Below, in pieces: positions 10,801-20,300 of a DNA stretch of 64,000 nucleotides (positions within the stretch are counted from its first letter, which is position 1; every line of letters begins with the position of its first letter). A program made the translations under genes and the position numbers. The DNA is from Asterella californica (Eukaryota; Streptophyta; Marchantiopsida; Marchantiales; Aytoniaceae), in NCBI GenBank assembly GCA_036924285.1, contig JAYKYS010000007.1, forward strand, positions 13,206,001 through 13,270,000. The letters run 5' to 3'. The notes below the pieces were generated by a model, which saw only the letters and a program-made list of their open reading frames with translations, had not been told where the DNA came from and did no database searches.

Positions 10801-13800
10801 GTTTCGGGTTCAGGATTTTCAGTTCCGGCGGAATGCCTGATAAAATCCGCCATTCTCGACGTATGAATATATGTACTTGGCTGGGCTAATTGCGTGATAC
10901 CTTTATACTAGAGAGTGGTCCTTGAACATATCTGCCATTCTCGACGTATGAATATAACTTGGCGCTCCAGATAGCACACAGGCTACCTTTCTTTTCTAGA
11001 AACTTTCGGTGTACTTCACTAGGTTATTCGGTGTTACGTCTGTCGTTGAGCGTGGTTCTTGCTCCTTAGCTGAGCGGACAAATCCTGTACTCATGTGCTC
11101 CTAGTGGTATACATTCCCGGTAGTGCGCTCCTAGACATTTACTATCTTGACGTTTGAAGTTAGCGTACATTCACACCCCTCACTCTGCTGCTCACTATGC
11201 CCGTCTCCGTGTTCGAAGACGAATGTCCTTTACGGTAACTCTTCTTATTACTTGGGTATCTCCCCATTCCTCACGTAGCTGTCTCTTCTGCTTTGTGGTC
11301 ATCTTCTCAACCTATCCTTGTTTCTAGTACCGTCCAGCTAGGGAGCGGGGTCTTTGGTTGAAAGGCTACGGCATGCAAGTCTTAATGAATACATCTTCTC
11401 CGGGTTCACTGCGATTTGGGGTTAACCTTCCGTGTGAGGGCGTCGTCCGAACTCCCCATTCCCACGTTCCAATATATATAAGGTGCTCCTGGTGCTCTTT
11501 TGGACCTCATTTTCTTCTCTGCATTACCAACCACACATATGTTGATTTGTTTGCACGGCATATTGCACTTCTCTTCTGCACTGCACTTTCCTGCGCTCCT
11601 CAGCACAGGATCCGGTCTGCATTACACTCTGGATTCGCTTCGATCAGTTTGCACTGCACTCCGTACATGTCATTACTTTGCACATCTATATCTAGGGGCA
11701 CCATCCCAAGTAACGTGTGCCGCACTTCACATTCCAATCGGTCTGTCCCGTTAGGAAACAGATTACGTTTACTTGACATTCCAGGATACCATACCGGCCA
11801 CCTTTCCCTTCAGACACTTTCTGCGTACTTTGTTGGGTTATTCTACTCGGTGTTAGCTCTGGTTGTGAGCGTGGTTCTTGTTCCTATGCTGAGCTTCCTT
11901 ACTCCCGAACCAATCATAACACTGGGAATTTGGCATTCAATGGAAATGTGGTGGATAGTTGAAAAGCCATACCACCACGCAGAGAGTGAGGTACTGGTGA
12001 GTGGTCAGAGACTGGATGCTTCTGAGATCCGTTCAGCGTTAGCGCGGCGTCTGTGATCTAAAGGACTATAGTCTACTTATAAACGCTATTTGGTTATCAG
12101 TACATCAAGCCTTCACTGTATCAACCATGACCGAGATTCATCAAGCCATCACTGTACCCCAAGTGTTCGGTCAAAAACATGACTCATCGATAACCGAAAT
12201 TTCTAAGGAGGGTTCGTCTACTAAGTTATTCCTTTTGTTGAGCATTGTGTATACGCCTGGTGACATAAACTTGGACGATATTGTACTGACGACTTCCTTT
12301 CTTGTTCCTTACACCTGTAGTGCCGGGCGCACCCGCACCGCCAGTAAGTCCCCACAAAGTCGATCAGCATCTCGTTCGCCATCCCACTCACGGTGAGTTG
12401 CTCGCCTGCGGTGGATTGACCTTATTTTTCTGTACGGACTGGGTTTTGTCTGGATTCGGAGTGATTTTTTGGTGAACTGCGCGGTAATTTTTCTCCGGTC
12501 TGTTCGCATTCCTGATGACCAACAATATCCTCCTCAGCTTCAACATAAGCCTTGTACAATTCCCTACGACGCTGCAACTCCCTAGACAACCATTTAACTG
12601 CTCTCCCACAAATAATCAGCTTATGACATAAGGCGATTTCGGCGGCTGCCTTCATTCTACCTTCCCACCAAGACAAGACCATGTTCACTGTCGTATGACA
12701 GTGCCAAAGCGCTGTGCGGTAGTGGGGACAAAGGTCAATCAATGTGTTCATATACACACTTTTGTTGCTATGCGCTAGCATAGCTATACGTCGCAAGCGT
12801 AGCTACTTGTTTCTCTGGTCTTGGAATCCCTCCAACCGCCACTTCCTAATTATTCCCTTAGCAGACTTAGACCCGTTCACCTATCTGGGCTGCTCAACTG
12901 CTCTCCGAACCGTGCGAGATAGTCGCCATCACCCGGCTCTCTAGCCTAACTTTCTCCGGAGCTTCTTCAAACCCGGGTTACTATGTACGTTCATGCCCAG
13001 CTCAGTCCATAACCAATGTCAATCCTATCAATGTTAACGTCCCCCGGAATTAACTGCTTATCCTCCAGAAGGTAATCTACGATCGATCCAACCAGGTTCT
13101 CCAATATCAGTCCGATAATTCAAGGATTCAAGCTGTAAGTCCCGCAAAAACGAATCAAACGTTTCCCCTACACATTAGAAATGTGGGGTCCCCCTATCTC
13201 TGAGGATAGAATCGCCGTGGAAGAATGTGTAACAGTCAGAGCAAACGCTGAGGGACAGGAGCGTGAATACCGGCTCGAGCAAGGTATGAGAGGGGGAAAC
13301 AAAGACCTGACCAAAATCAGAAAAACACAATCGCGAGGAAGCTAGAACTTAAGTGTTTGAGATCCCAGTTGCTCCAACCATATGTTCAACATTAGAGTAG
13401 AACTCGGATAGAATGATACCGAGCGTCGTTGCGATCTTGATCTCGACCTGCAAAATTCGCAAATTAACACACGTAAGTAACGTATAGGAATGACTGCACA
13501 CTGAAGCAAACATTAAACAATACATCATGGTACGCGGGTAAAGCAGTCGTCAGAGGAAACAGTAACTTGGGCGTAAATGTAAGCTGACTCGGAGTGACCG
13601 GTAAACACATGTTTAAAACAAAGAGTAGACTAGACCAATGGGAACGTGTACAAAACAGGTTAAAAGAAAACAAGGCGGAGGAAGTGACAAAGCATCCCTT
13701 TGTGACCATTCCACGAAACCTAATGGCAAGGTCAACCTCTGGAGCAACCTAGCAACAAATTCCGGTTGACTTAACGGTACTCTCAGACACCATTCATTGC

Positions 13801-16800
13801 GCCACCAAACATCCGTACCTCATAAAACATAAATCATAATCTAGCCACAGTGGACAGGGGAGTTTCAGTTACGCGCATTATGCATACTCTAATACACCAA
13901 GTCTGAAAAGAGCAGGCTGCCGTATCTGTAGGATCTTGTTAATTCTTGTCATTTCTTACTCCCAGGAGTAAATCCGCCAGGTCTGTTTCTTAGATAGTTC
14001 TTAGTTACAATAAACCATTAAGAGCATGTAGATTCCAAGCTCACAATTCGCCACCACAGCAAGCACCTCCGGACTACAAACATGTTGGTCCTTAGATCAC
14101 ACTTTAGTATTCACAGCGAACGATAATCATAGCCCCCCGGAACTTTGCCGCTGTGAGGACTTCGGAAGATACTAACTAACGTCCCCAATGAGTACATCAT
14201 AACGTGGTTTCTAAAACCAGGAGCGACTACTGCATTTCAATTCTGCCAAGCAGATCGACGAGATCCCAGAGGTACAGATGCCAACACACAAGGAGAACGG
14301 ACACCAAAAGAAAGGCAACTGCAAACAGAAAGACGTTACGGAGGAAGAATGTTAGTGAGTAATCCTCCGCAATGTCAAGAAGGCTTACGATGCCGTATGG
14401 TGCGACTGGCTTTCATATCGGCTGTTACCGGGGGTTTACTGTTTTCTCCGGAAGCTGCTTTACCCGCGTACCATTATATACCTTGGTAGTTAGGGTCGTG
14501 GGTGTACACCTACCCATTACTTACATCTTTGTCTGACCTTTGTTCAGAGGATTGGCCTCTAACGTTCGTCATGGTTGACCATGTGGTTGCGTGAATACTG
14601 TTTCGATTATTCCCGGCTGCTTAATGATTGCTTCTTCAGATGATGCGTACCTTTCTTGATTTTTCTTGCTTGTATTTTCTAGATAACTCGCTCCTTACAC
14701 TTCAAATTTGGTCTTACTGATCCACAACATAATAGTTTAGATCGTTAGGCACGGTTTATTGTACTTCTCATCTTTTCTGCACTTGTATTCGTGGGGGTAC
14801 CATCGGTGGTGATGTGTTTCTCCCTACACATTCCCATTGGTGCGACCGCGATTATATACATTCGCCTCATGTGTGCGGGGAAAGTCACTGTTTTTACCGA
14901 AATCTGCTTTACTTGTGTATATGCATTCGCCTCATGTTTGCTTCTCCATCGTCTATTGTGTTTCTGTATGTTTATGTTTGTCATTATCTAGATAACTTGC
15001 CCTTCATGCACTCTGTTTTCCGTCTTATCGCTCTATATTGCAGGTATAGCTGCTCTCTCTCTCAGATCGTTAGCCATCGCATTTTGTACTTGTCTTCTGT
15101 CCTGGAGCTACCTGTGGGTACCATCTTGAAAATGTGCATTCCTAACACATTTACCCTTGGCCTGACCTCGGTTATATTCATTCGCTGACTTCTCGAACCA
15201 AATATGTGAGTATAGCTTCTCAAATAAGTTGTTAAGTGAGTAACAAAGTGTGGTGGACATGTACGCTAACTTCGTTTGAGATTAGCCAGTGTATATAATG
15301 GTACACCCGAAGAGCATAATCCCCAAAAAAGTTTTGAACCCATATAAGTACAAAGTGAGTAACAAAGAGTGGTGTACATGTAAGCGAATGTATGATGGTA
15401 CAGGGGTGAAGCAGTTTTTGAGGAAACAGTAACTTCCCCCGCTCACTTAGGTAACCTCCAAATAGATTTTAACCCATGCAAGTACAAAGTGAGTTACAAA
15501 GACCGGTGACATGGTAACTACCGCACATCGGCACCGCGCTTTGTAAATTCCCTAGGTTCAGAACTATTTGGGGGTTTCCTAATTGTATGTGCGAAGTTAC
15601 TGTTTCTTCCGAACTGCTTTTCCCGTATACCAAGATAGCATAGATACGGATTTCATATATTCTTCTGCCTGACTGGTCTTTTTATCTTATTAGTCACTTT
15701 CGGGTTGTGTATACCAACCTTTTCTTTTTAGTTTTCATTCGTACTGTATTTTAGCCTTGGTTTTCAGTTGCTGCACGAGATCGCTTGATTTCGTTTCGAT
15801 CAGCTTACATTGCATACTGTACATGGTACTACTTTGCACTTTCATACCTAGGCGCACCACCTCAGGTAATGTGCGCCCCACTTCACATTCCCACTGGTCC
15901 CCTCAGGTCACAGAGTTACGCTAACTTGAGGCTCCAAAATAGCACACACGCTACGTTTCTTTTCTAGAACTTTCTGAGTAATTCGCCGGATTATTTTACT
16001 GGGTGTTACTTGCGTCGTTGAACGTGGTTCTTGCTGAGCTGCCATTTTCCCGGACGGTTCATGTACCTTGTGAGTTGTACGTTGGGAGGTGTGTCAGTTA
16101 CTTTGAGGAGAGAATTTTAGATCGTTTATCTGGACTGTTGTTCATGTTCATGGATCGATTTTTGACGCATGTTATTAATAGCTTGCGCTCCATCTAGGAA
16201 GGTAATCTATCTTGTTCTTCTGTACCTGAGGGCCCTGTAACTTTTGGGAAATGTGTTGTTTGCTGTATTTTCCCAACGCTCGGACCTCAGGTCTAAACTT
16301 CTTTACCCGTGTACCAATATATATTTTCCCGGCACTCTGACCCCAGGTCTAAAACTTTACCGGATCCCGGAAAAATAGATTGCTATGTTCTTCTCCGGGT
16401 TCAGTTTTCACGAGTTAACTTCAAGTGTATGTTGACAGCTAAAGACCGTTATATGCCTTTTGAGTTATTTCTGTGGTGGTGTGACGTTGCAGCTGTCAGC
16501 GTCCAAGGAGCGGAGCCGGAGTGTCAGCGTGAGTCACAGTGGATCGCGCTCACCTCTTCGAGTATGTAATGCTTTAATCTTATGATGGATACCATGTTTT
16601 GACGAACACGTCGCACTCACAACATGTGTAGGATGCGATCGCCAGCCTAGTTGCTATCACTCTTTACGCAGCGGGGCAATATGAAATTGAAGGGTTACCT
16701 TCCGCGCCCCAGTTGTTGAGGGAGTAATGTCTTTGGATTTGTTCGTCCTTCAGGCAAGGAGTGCGAGCAACCCACCGAGGAGCAGGAGCGCGAGTCCAAA

Positions 16801-16813
16801 GACAAAGGAAAAT
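1743..16813 (+). CDS. SR splicing factor, SF2/ASF (SR30/SR34) type, spliced and 5'-partial
   Basis: Product: a nuclear pre-mRNA splicing factor that binds exonic enhancers through two RRMs and recruits spliceosome components through an RS tail. Recognisable exons are 1743-1878, 4805-4851, 4981-5038, 5711-5760, 8168-8224, 8483-8559, 12321-12392, 16493-16528 and 16754-16813. They give the end of RRM1 (VELAHGGRG), a Gly-rich linker, pseudo-RRM2 with the family signature SWQDLKD split across two exons, VDFTNYDDMKYA, KLDDSEFRN, then RS repeats. Splice phases fit through 12392. The join to 16493 does not fit, so an exon is missing or splicing is alternative. RRM1 N-terminal exons are absent, presumably upstream. 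Identification as the SR subfamily is firm; which paralogue is not resolvable. Confidence 0.88.
2001..2115 (+). repeat. Long imperfect hairpin inside SR intron
   Basis: Left arm 2001-2042 and right arm 2075-2115 are reverse complements over about 42 bases with only a T/C difference, one base change and one indel; the spacer is 32 bases. Transcribed with the SR pre-mRNA it would form a stem of miRNA-precursor size. It could equally be a small foldback element (MITE). No ORF of its own. Confidence 0.8.
3271..3462 (-). CDS. Isolated antisense exon-like block, unknown protein
   Basis: On the minus strand a 64-codon open block is bounded by a good acceptor (ATTGCAG, plus 3463-3469) and a GT donor (GTTTCT, plus 3265-3270), phase 0 at both ends. 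It reads GQPEPIVPPGVRMVPEDL then HKAFHSRFVVYKIEK, and later GLTRWRVTIPYHSRRY. Composition and hydrophobic spacing look like a folded domain, unlike the surrounding repeats. I do not recognise the family. It could be an exon of an antisense gene or a captured gene fragment. Confidence 0.45.
4023..4440 (+). repeat. Intron repeat family C
   Basis: Degenerate module starting CTTGACAAGCTCACGG, then GGGAGTTTGCCCTCAGATGT, AACAGAAACT, a TCATCTATAGCCT block and GGGTGCTGAT.AA.TCAGAGA. Related copies lie at about 3186-3300 (partial), 5821-5990 and 6636-6850. Function unknown; copies share order of sub-blocks, so they derive from one ancestor. Confidence 0.65.
4805..4851 (+). CDS. SR gene exon: RRM2 start
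   Basis: Acceptor CGTTGCAG; reads (V)IVTGLPSSASWQDLK and ends exactly at a phase-0 boundary before GTGGAG. The heptad SWQDLKD that defines the SR subfamily pseudo-RRM is completed by the first codon of the next exon. Length 47 nt. Confidence 0.9.
4981..5038 (+). CDS. SR gene exon: RRM2 middle
   Basis: Acceptor TTATGCAG; reads DHMRRAGDVCFAQVFRDGN plus one base, donor GTAATT. It continues SWQDLK|D from the previous exon and carries the RNP-like GDVCFAQV strand. The intron between this exon and the previous one is only 129 bases. Confidence 0.92.
5039..5710 (+). other. SR gene intron (0.67 kb)
   Basis: Non-coding, bounded by GTAATT and CACTGTAG. Contains a divergent member of palindromic intron repeat family A near 5248-5300 (GGTAATGTGCGC..ACACGTTCCCGTCGG). 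Confidence 0.6.
5711..5760 (+). CDS. SR gene exon: RRM2 RNP motif
   Basis: Completes the glycine codon left open by the previous exon and reads TMGIVDFTNYDDMKYA, matching the SF2/ASF pseudo-RRM (VDYTNYDDMKYA type). Ends at GCC before GTATGT, phase 0. Length 50 nt. Confidence 0.93.
7236..7322 (+). repeat. Intron repeat family A (palindromic core)
   Basis: Core GGAAATGTGC, a short variable loop, then ACACATTCCC, followed by ATCGGCACACCCT.CGGTTATA. The core is an imperfect inverted repeat. Further copies at about 5248-5300, 6177-6250, 10085-10160, 10248-10327, 11692-11755, 14792-14860, 15115-15190, 15850-15905 and 16228-16300. All lie in SR introns or between SR exons; arms vary together in several copies. 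Confidence 0.7.
7491..7540 (+). repeat. Intron repeat family B with perfect hairpin
   Basis: Consensus AGAGTGGTCCTTGA, four to six variable bases, ATCTGCCATTCTCGACGTATGAAT. Copies: 7401-7450, 7491-7532, 7592-7637, 10366-10410, 10835-10868 (partial), 10909-10954 and 17910-17954. In this copy an extra GGCAGATC makes a perfect 11-bp stem (7508-7518 with 7530-7540) around an 11-base loop. Function unknown. Confidence 0.75.
8168..8224 (+). CDS. SR gene exon: RRM2 end
   Basis: Acceptor TTGTGCAG; reads IRKLDDSEFRNPFSRSFIR, matching the last helix and strand of the SR-family RRM2 (KLDDTEFRNAFS type). Donor GTACGT, phase 0; the next exon resumes VKED. Length 57 nt. Confidence 0.93.
8483..8559 (+). 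CDS. SR gene exon: start of RS domain
   Basis: Acceptor GCTTCAG; reads VKEDKGYGFRRSASRSASRS and continues as alternating Arg/Ser. The donor is taken at GTGCAG (8560), leaving codon AG- open, because the 12321 exon begins with the matching base. Arg-Ser dipeptides are the phosphorylation sites of this family. Confidence 0.88.
10612..10719 (+). CDS. Candidate in-phase cassette exon of the SR gene
   Basis: Acceptor TTTTTGTTTTAG and donor GTGAGA bound a 108-base open block whose entering and leaving phases match the exons before (ends 8559) and after (begins 12321). It encodes VTTISFGVVMHLNLPMN and then SAAVSKVIASSLRKGACEW-type sequence. It is not RS-like, so it would insert 36 residues at the start of the RS tail. 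The flanks (10500-10850) lack the usual intron repeats. It may instead be an exon of an unrelated gene or a captured fragment. Confidence 0.4.
11270..11375 (+). repeat. Dispersed repeat pair E (first copy)
   Basis: The stretch with CTTCTGCTTTGTGGTCATCT and the following TTGTTTCTAG.ACCGTCC and GG.C..CGGCA.GCA blocks recurs at about 17572-17672. A piece of the same module (TGTCCTTTA.GGTAA) also occurs at about 11224 and 18468. Non-coding in both places. Confidence 0.6.
11795..11915 (+). repeat. Intron repeat family D
   Basis: Order of blocks: CTACCTTTC..TTT..GACA.TTTCT, a TGGGTTATT..CT.GGTGTTA block, GAGCGTGGTTCTTG, CTGAGCTGCCATTCTCCCGGA. Copies at about 1213-1268 (partial), 8679-8740, 10985-11095, 11795-11915, 15949-16060 and 18565-18680. 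Same strand in each; function unknown. Confidence 0.65.
12321..12392 (+). CDS. SR gene exon: RS domain
   Basis: Acceptor ACACCTGTAG; completes AG|T to Ser and reads AGRTRTASKSPQSRSASRSP then SHS and an open CG. Donor GTGAGT. If the donor is not used, the next in-frame codon is TGA, so intron retention would truncate the RS tail here. Confidence 0.87.
12422..12796 (-). CDS. Antisense ORF, unknown helical protein
   Basis: Minus-strand open frame; the first ATG gives a product beginning MLAHSNKSVYMNTLIDLCPH at about 12779, and a possible acceptor (AAGTAG) lies just upstream. The middle is predicted-helix-like with Trp, Cys and Leu (VLSWWEGRMKAAAEIALCHK), followed by Arg/Glu-rich RELQRRRELYKAYVEAEED. 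It is unlike the intron repeats. It starts only 30 bases from the SR exon on the other strand. Family not recognised; it may be a 3' exon of the antisense gene at 12991-14383 or a separate fragment. Confidence 0.35.
   Translation of the reverse strand: MRRIAMLAHSNKSVYMNTLIDLCPHYRTALWHCHTTVNMVLSWWEGRMKAAAEIALCHKLIICGRAVKWLSRELQRRRELYKAYVEAEEDIVGHQECEQTGEKLPRSSPKNHSESRQNPVRTEK
12991..14383 (-). CDS. Candidate spliced antisense gene nested in SR intron (membrane protein)
   Basis: Five minus-strand blocks, each with AG acceptor and GT donor, join in phase: 14231-14383, 14115-14150, 14016-14073, 13379-13447 and 12991-13098 (ending in TGA). The first encodes IAEDYSLTFFLRNVF and then a strongly hydrophobic segment (FAVAFLLVSVLLVCWHLYLW) typical of a transmembrane helix. 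Later ones read KVPGGYDYRS, PEVLAVVANCELGIYMLLM, VEIKIATTLGIILSEFYSN and VDYLLEDKQLIPGDVNIDRI. An alternative fifth block is 13093-13132. The 5' end is not found. I do not recognise the protein. The chain is my inference from splice signals; no transcript is available. Confidence 0.45.
14384..16492. other. Intronic or intergenic repeat-rich stretch
   Basis: No coding block recognised. Family A copies at 14792-14860, 15115-15190, 15850-15905 and 16228-16300 and a family D copy at 15949-16060. At 15220-15530 modules such as AAGTGAGTAACAAAG and GTACATGTAAGCG appear in opposite orientation to related blocks at 2780-2900, so inversion has occurred. Confidence 0.5.
16493..16528 (+). CDS. SR gene exon (RS domain), boundaries tentative
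   Basis: Acceptor GACGTTGCAG and donor GTGAGT flank 36 bases reading LSASKERSRSVS. The Arg/Ser content fits the RS tail, but phase 0 entry does not match the phase left by the 12321-12392 exon, so either another exon lies between or this is used in an alternative isoform. Confidence 0.55.
16754..16813 (+). CDS. SR gene exon: RS domain
   Basis: Acceptor CCTTCAG; reads ARSASNPPRSRSASPKTKEN, then donor GTACTG. An alternative acceptor five bases downstream (after GGCAAG) would let it follow the 12321-12392 exon directly in frame, giving R-SASNPP. Confidence 0.8.
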
Positions 16814-17010
16814 GTACTGCGTGAAACTTCCCCGTGTTTTTATGTTATCCTAGTCAACCTCTTACACGATCTTTCAGATCTGGTCGTTCAATCGCAGGGT
16901 CTTAGCATGTACATTTAGATTACGCCTGAATTATGCTTTGCATCTCATCTCTAGGTCTCCTGTTTGTCTGCTATACCACGGTTTCCTGTTCCGGTTAATG
17001 TTCTGTTTAG

Positions 17011-17082
17011 TACTCGCTCTCCCCCAGTGGAAGAGCGAAGGGACATAGCGAGCTTAAGTGGCGATGGCAACTGGAGGAATAA
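17011..17082 (+). CDS. Possible terminal SR exon
   Basis: Acceptor CTGTTTAG followed by a phase-0 frame reading YSLSPSGRAKGHSELKWRW and stopping at TAA (17080). Phase and position suit a last exon, and SR proteins commonly end in short Ser/Pro-containing tails, but similarity to known C-termini is not clear. An overlapping frame through the same bases is also open, so the choice is uncertain. Confidence 0.3.
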   Translation, partial: YSLSPSGRAKGHSELKWRWQLEE

Positions 17083-17174
17083 GAATCCACCAGATAACCG
17101 AAGAAGGTGTTTAACACCACTTGGGTTCAGGATCGTAACTTAAACAAGCCAAGATTTGGACTTAGAAGACTATC

Positions 17175-17357
17175 ATGTCGGAAGTCGAAATGAATAAGGC
17201 TTTGAAAGCGGCAATGGTCAGGGTTTCCGACTTAAGACAGAGGTGGAGGCATAAGAACCATCTATCTCTCGACGAAATGTACCCAGAAGGACCTGTCTTC
17301 AACACCTACCGTAGAGTAACCGCTATCCTTCGTGCTAGGTTGAAGTTTAAGTTTTGA
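17175..17357 (+). CDS. Small ORF, unknown
   Basis: 60 codons starting MSEVEMNKALKAAMVRV and ending RVTAILRARLKFKF. The composition (alternating acidic, basic and hydrophobic residues, few Cys or Ser) is more protein-like than neighbouring ORFs. No family recognised. It could lie in the 3' UTR of the SR transcript or be a separate small gene. Confidence 0.25.
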   Translation: MSEVEMNKALKAAMVRVSDLRQRWRHKNHLSLDEMYPEGPVFNTYRRVTAILRARLKFKF

Positions 17358-20300
17358 GCAAGATGAATGAGATGAACTAGCAGACTAAGGACGGATCCAC
17401 GAGTTTCAGTTGCCTGGACCCGAACCAAAAGCAGCTACCTTGTTGACCAACTCCTTTTGGGGTCAGGCTGGCGAAGTCTCTTCGGTCGATGAAACCTCTT
17501 TCTTCCTGGTCTGACGACGAACGGCCTCTGGTAAATCGTGTTGCTACCTGGGTGTTTCCCCTTCTTCAGGTAGGTGTTTCTTCTGCTTTGTGGTCATCTT
17601 CTCACAACCCATCCTTGTTTCTAGCACCGTCCTGCCAGGGCGTCTATGGTCGAAAGCCGACGGCACGCATTGCTTATTGAGTCGATTTCTCGGTTGACCG
17701 ATATACACCGATAGTTCCTGAGCGTAGTTTACCTGCACAACTTGGTGCACTTTATCGAATTACCCCATAATTCTGCTAATTACCAATCTGGTTCACAAGT
17801 CACCGGTAGTTCGAGCATAGAACTGCTCTACTCCTCGAGCTAGACGTCTGAAGATACCGTACATTCACACCCTTCTTTGCTGGTTTTTGCTGGTTCGCGG
17901 GCTATCTATCTAGAGAGTGGTCTTTGATAAAAATACCATTCTCGATGTACGAATAATGTACTTCTCTTTGTTGGGGTTACCTTCAGTGTGTGGGCGTGGT
18001 CCGAACTGCCATTCACGTGTAAGAATATAAACCGTGGGAGCTACACAAGGACCGTCTTATCCTATTGTGCAGGATATAGTTGTTATGTTTTCCTCGGCCG
18101 CATACCCATGGTGGTCGATTATCCTGTTTACTGGTCGATTCATGAACAGAGGCTCACTGTTTTACTTTTTTAATCTTCTTAATACCTCTCGATTATTGGC
18201 TAATTACCACGGCTTTTATTGTGCGTTAGTACATCCGTTCGCATGGATCTGCCTGCATATCGTACATTCTTCTGGGTTCAGTGTTTAGGCTTCGCCTAAA
18301 GTTTGTGCGTATAGTTCTTGCTTCGATCTGCTGATTGTGGAGAAGACTCCGTGCATGATCTGTAGACTGTATAAAATTTGATGCTCTTTGGAGAAATCTA
18401 TTTCGTGACATCTGACTTTTTCACATTATTCAGTCGCATGGAGTCATCAACTTGGAAGGTGAGGACGAGTGTCCTTTATGGTAAGTCTCGTTAGTACTTG
18501 GGTGAGTCGCCCTTCCCTCGGGTGGCTGTCTCGTCTTCCACAGACGCCGTCTTGGAAAGGCTAGGCTACCTTTCCCTTTTGACAGTTTCTTATATTTATT
18601 GGGTTATTATGCTGGGTGTTACCTCTGATTTTTAGCGTGGTTCTTATCCTTAGTTGAACTGCAATACTCCCGAACGTATCTTTACTTGATTACAATCTCG
18701 GTTTGTGTTGCTGTTTGTGGTAAGGTTGAGACAGGTCTAGTGGTCAAGAAGAATTAGTTACACATGTATAGTGTAGGGACGCGTACGCTGGAACCGCTGT
18801 GTCCTCTGGCCGGAAATTTTTGTCTAGTCCAGTTGCCACAGTATTTTCAGTCACAGGAAACCTTATTGTCAGTGCACAGCACACGGATGTCAGATACTGT
18901 TCAATTTCTTACGTTAGCATTACCAAACAAGGACACATAGATACTAGTCCGACAGTTGTCTTGACAATTAGCAAGTTTAGTATACAAATTCGTTCGGGGA
19001 TCTCTGTTTTCAGGTGCTGATAGTTACGGGTTATCTATCGTGGTTTACTGTATTCTTCGCGACTCATTCAGTGCTCTCGGCAGTACGTCACCGTTGAACA
19101 TACTCAGTGCTATGGTGTAGCCTGTTGTATTCCCATATGCCGGGTCCTTGCTCTCTCATATGTCCCAAACCAGAATTCTATGTCGCCTTCGTACGCTTGA
19201 AGACAGCATCGGTATCCTCCGTTCCTGTTGACCATGGTGTTCACCAGATCCTGTAGACAGGTGTTTCTTCTCATTGTGACAGTTTGTTACATTGGCTATC
19301 TAGAGGTGTACGTTTAGTTTGAAGCTGAGTATCTAAGGCGTCTCTGGGACAGTTCTGATGTTTATTGCGCATGCGATTTGCAGGTGAACAATGCTAGTTT
19401 CAGCGCTTCACCACTCTCACACGAGTAAGTGAAGTTGGCGGCGGTGAAATCTGCAGGTTAATTTGGAAAAGATGCATCAAGTCAAGTCAGTAACCTCGAG
19501 TAATCAGCGTGCATACGCACCTTATCATCGCGTGAAGATGGTCAACGGATTAGTTTGAAACAGCGGGTTTGCCTTAATCTTCAGTTCAGACTCGTGGCAC
19601 GTCGTGCCAACGCCTAGTAACGAGCACATTCGAAGAATTAGTGACACAACGTTGTGGTTGGGTACTTCTAGCAGTCGGGCTGGTTCGGTTCCGAGCCAAA
19701 CCGTTTTCCTTGGGACCGAACTGAACCGAGTGAAACTGTTTCTCAAAATTTTTTGAATCGAGTTCTTCATGAAGTGAATCAGTTTTCAAAGTTTAAGCTC
19801 GTCCATTGATTAACTAAAACGATTCAGAATCTGGTCTGAACTTGAGCTTTCATCAATAAATATCAAAATGCGTTGTTGTAAGTTACTTAATATTCTATAT
19901 TGAGGTTATTTCTCTAAGAATGTTCTATTTGCTAAGTTGCGGGCCAAATCGTTTTGGAACTAAACGAATAAATAATCGAACGTTTATAAATAATCGAATT
20001 CTTGTGCTTCAAACGGCTGTAAGCTGTGAACTGAATGTGTTTATTTTCGGGCTCTGAAGTGAGCAAGTGGGTATTTACTTTGTACTCAAGTTGGACACTA
20101 GACCCTGGGCGTTACAGACTGGAATATAGTGACGAAACCAACTTACCCGTTCGTTGGAAGTAACGTCAATTCTCGGCCGAGTTTCCCTATTGAACATAGT
20201 TCTCGCATTTAGACATATGCATGGGACTGGGTGTTCCCCAGTTCTGGCCGTTATCTTAATGGGAGTTTCCCGATTGAACATTATGGACTCACCTTCCGTC

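Larger units (their letters stand above)
8560..12320 (+). other. SR gene intron (3.8 kb) with repeat modules
   Basis: Contains family D modules (8679-8740, 11030-11095, 11795-11915), family A (10085-10160, 10248-10327, 11692-11755), family B (10366-10410, 10835-10868, 10909-10954), and the candidate in-phase exon at 10612-10719. Two long open frames (8831-9346 and 11358-12056) run through it without coding character. Confidence 0.55.

Noticed and set aside
7401..10954. Regularly recurring short repeats resembling a CRISPR array
   Set aside because: Spacing is irregular, copies are degenerate, and the locus is a eukaryotic intron.
11358..12056. 232-codon plus-strand open frame
   Set aside because: It runs straight through copies of intron repeat families A and D and repeat E, has high Cys/Ser/Leu/His from pyrimidine-rich DNA, and shows no domain. 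Taken as chance.
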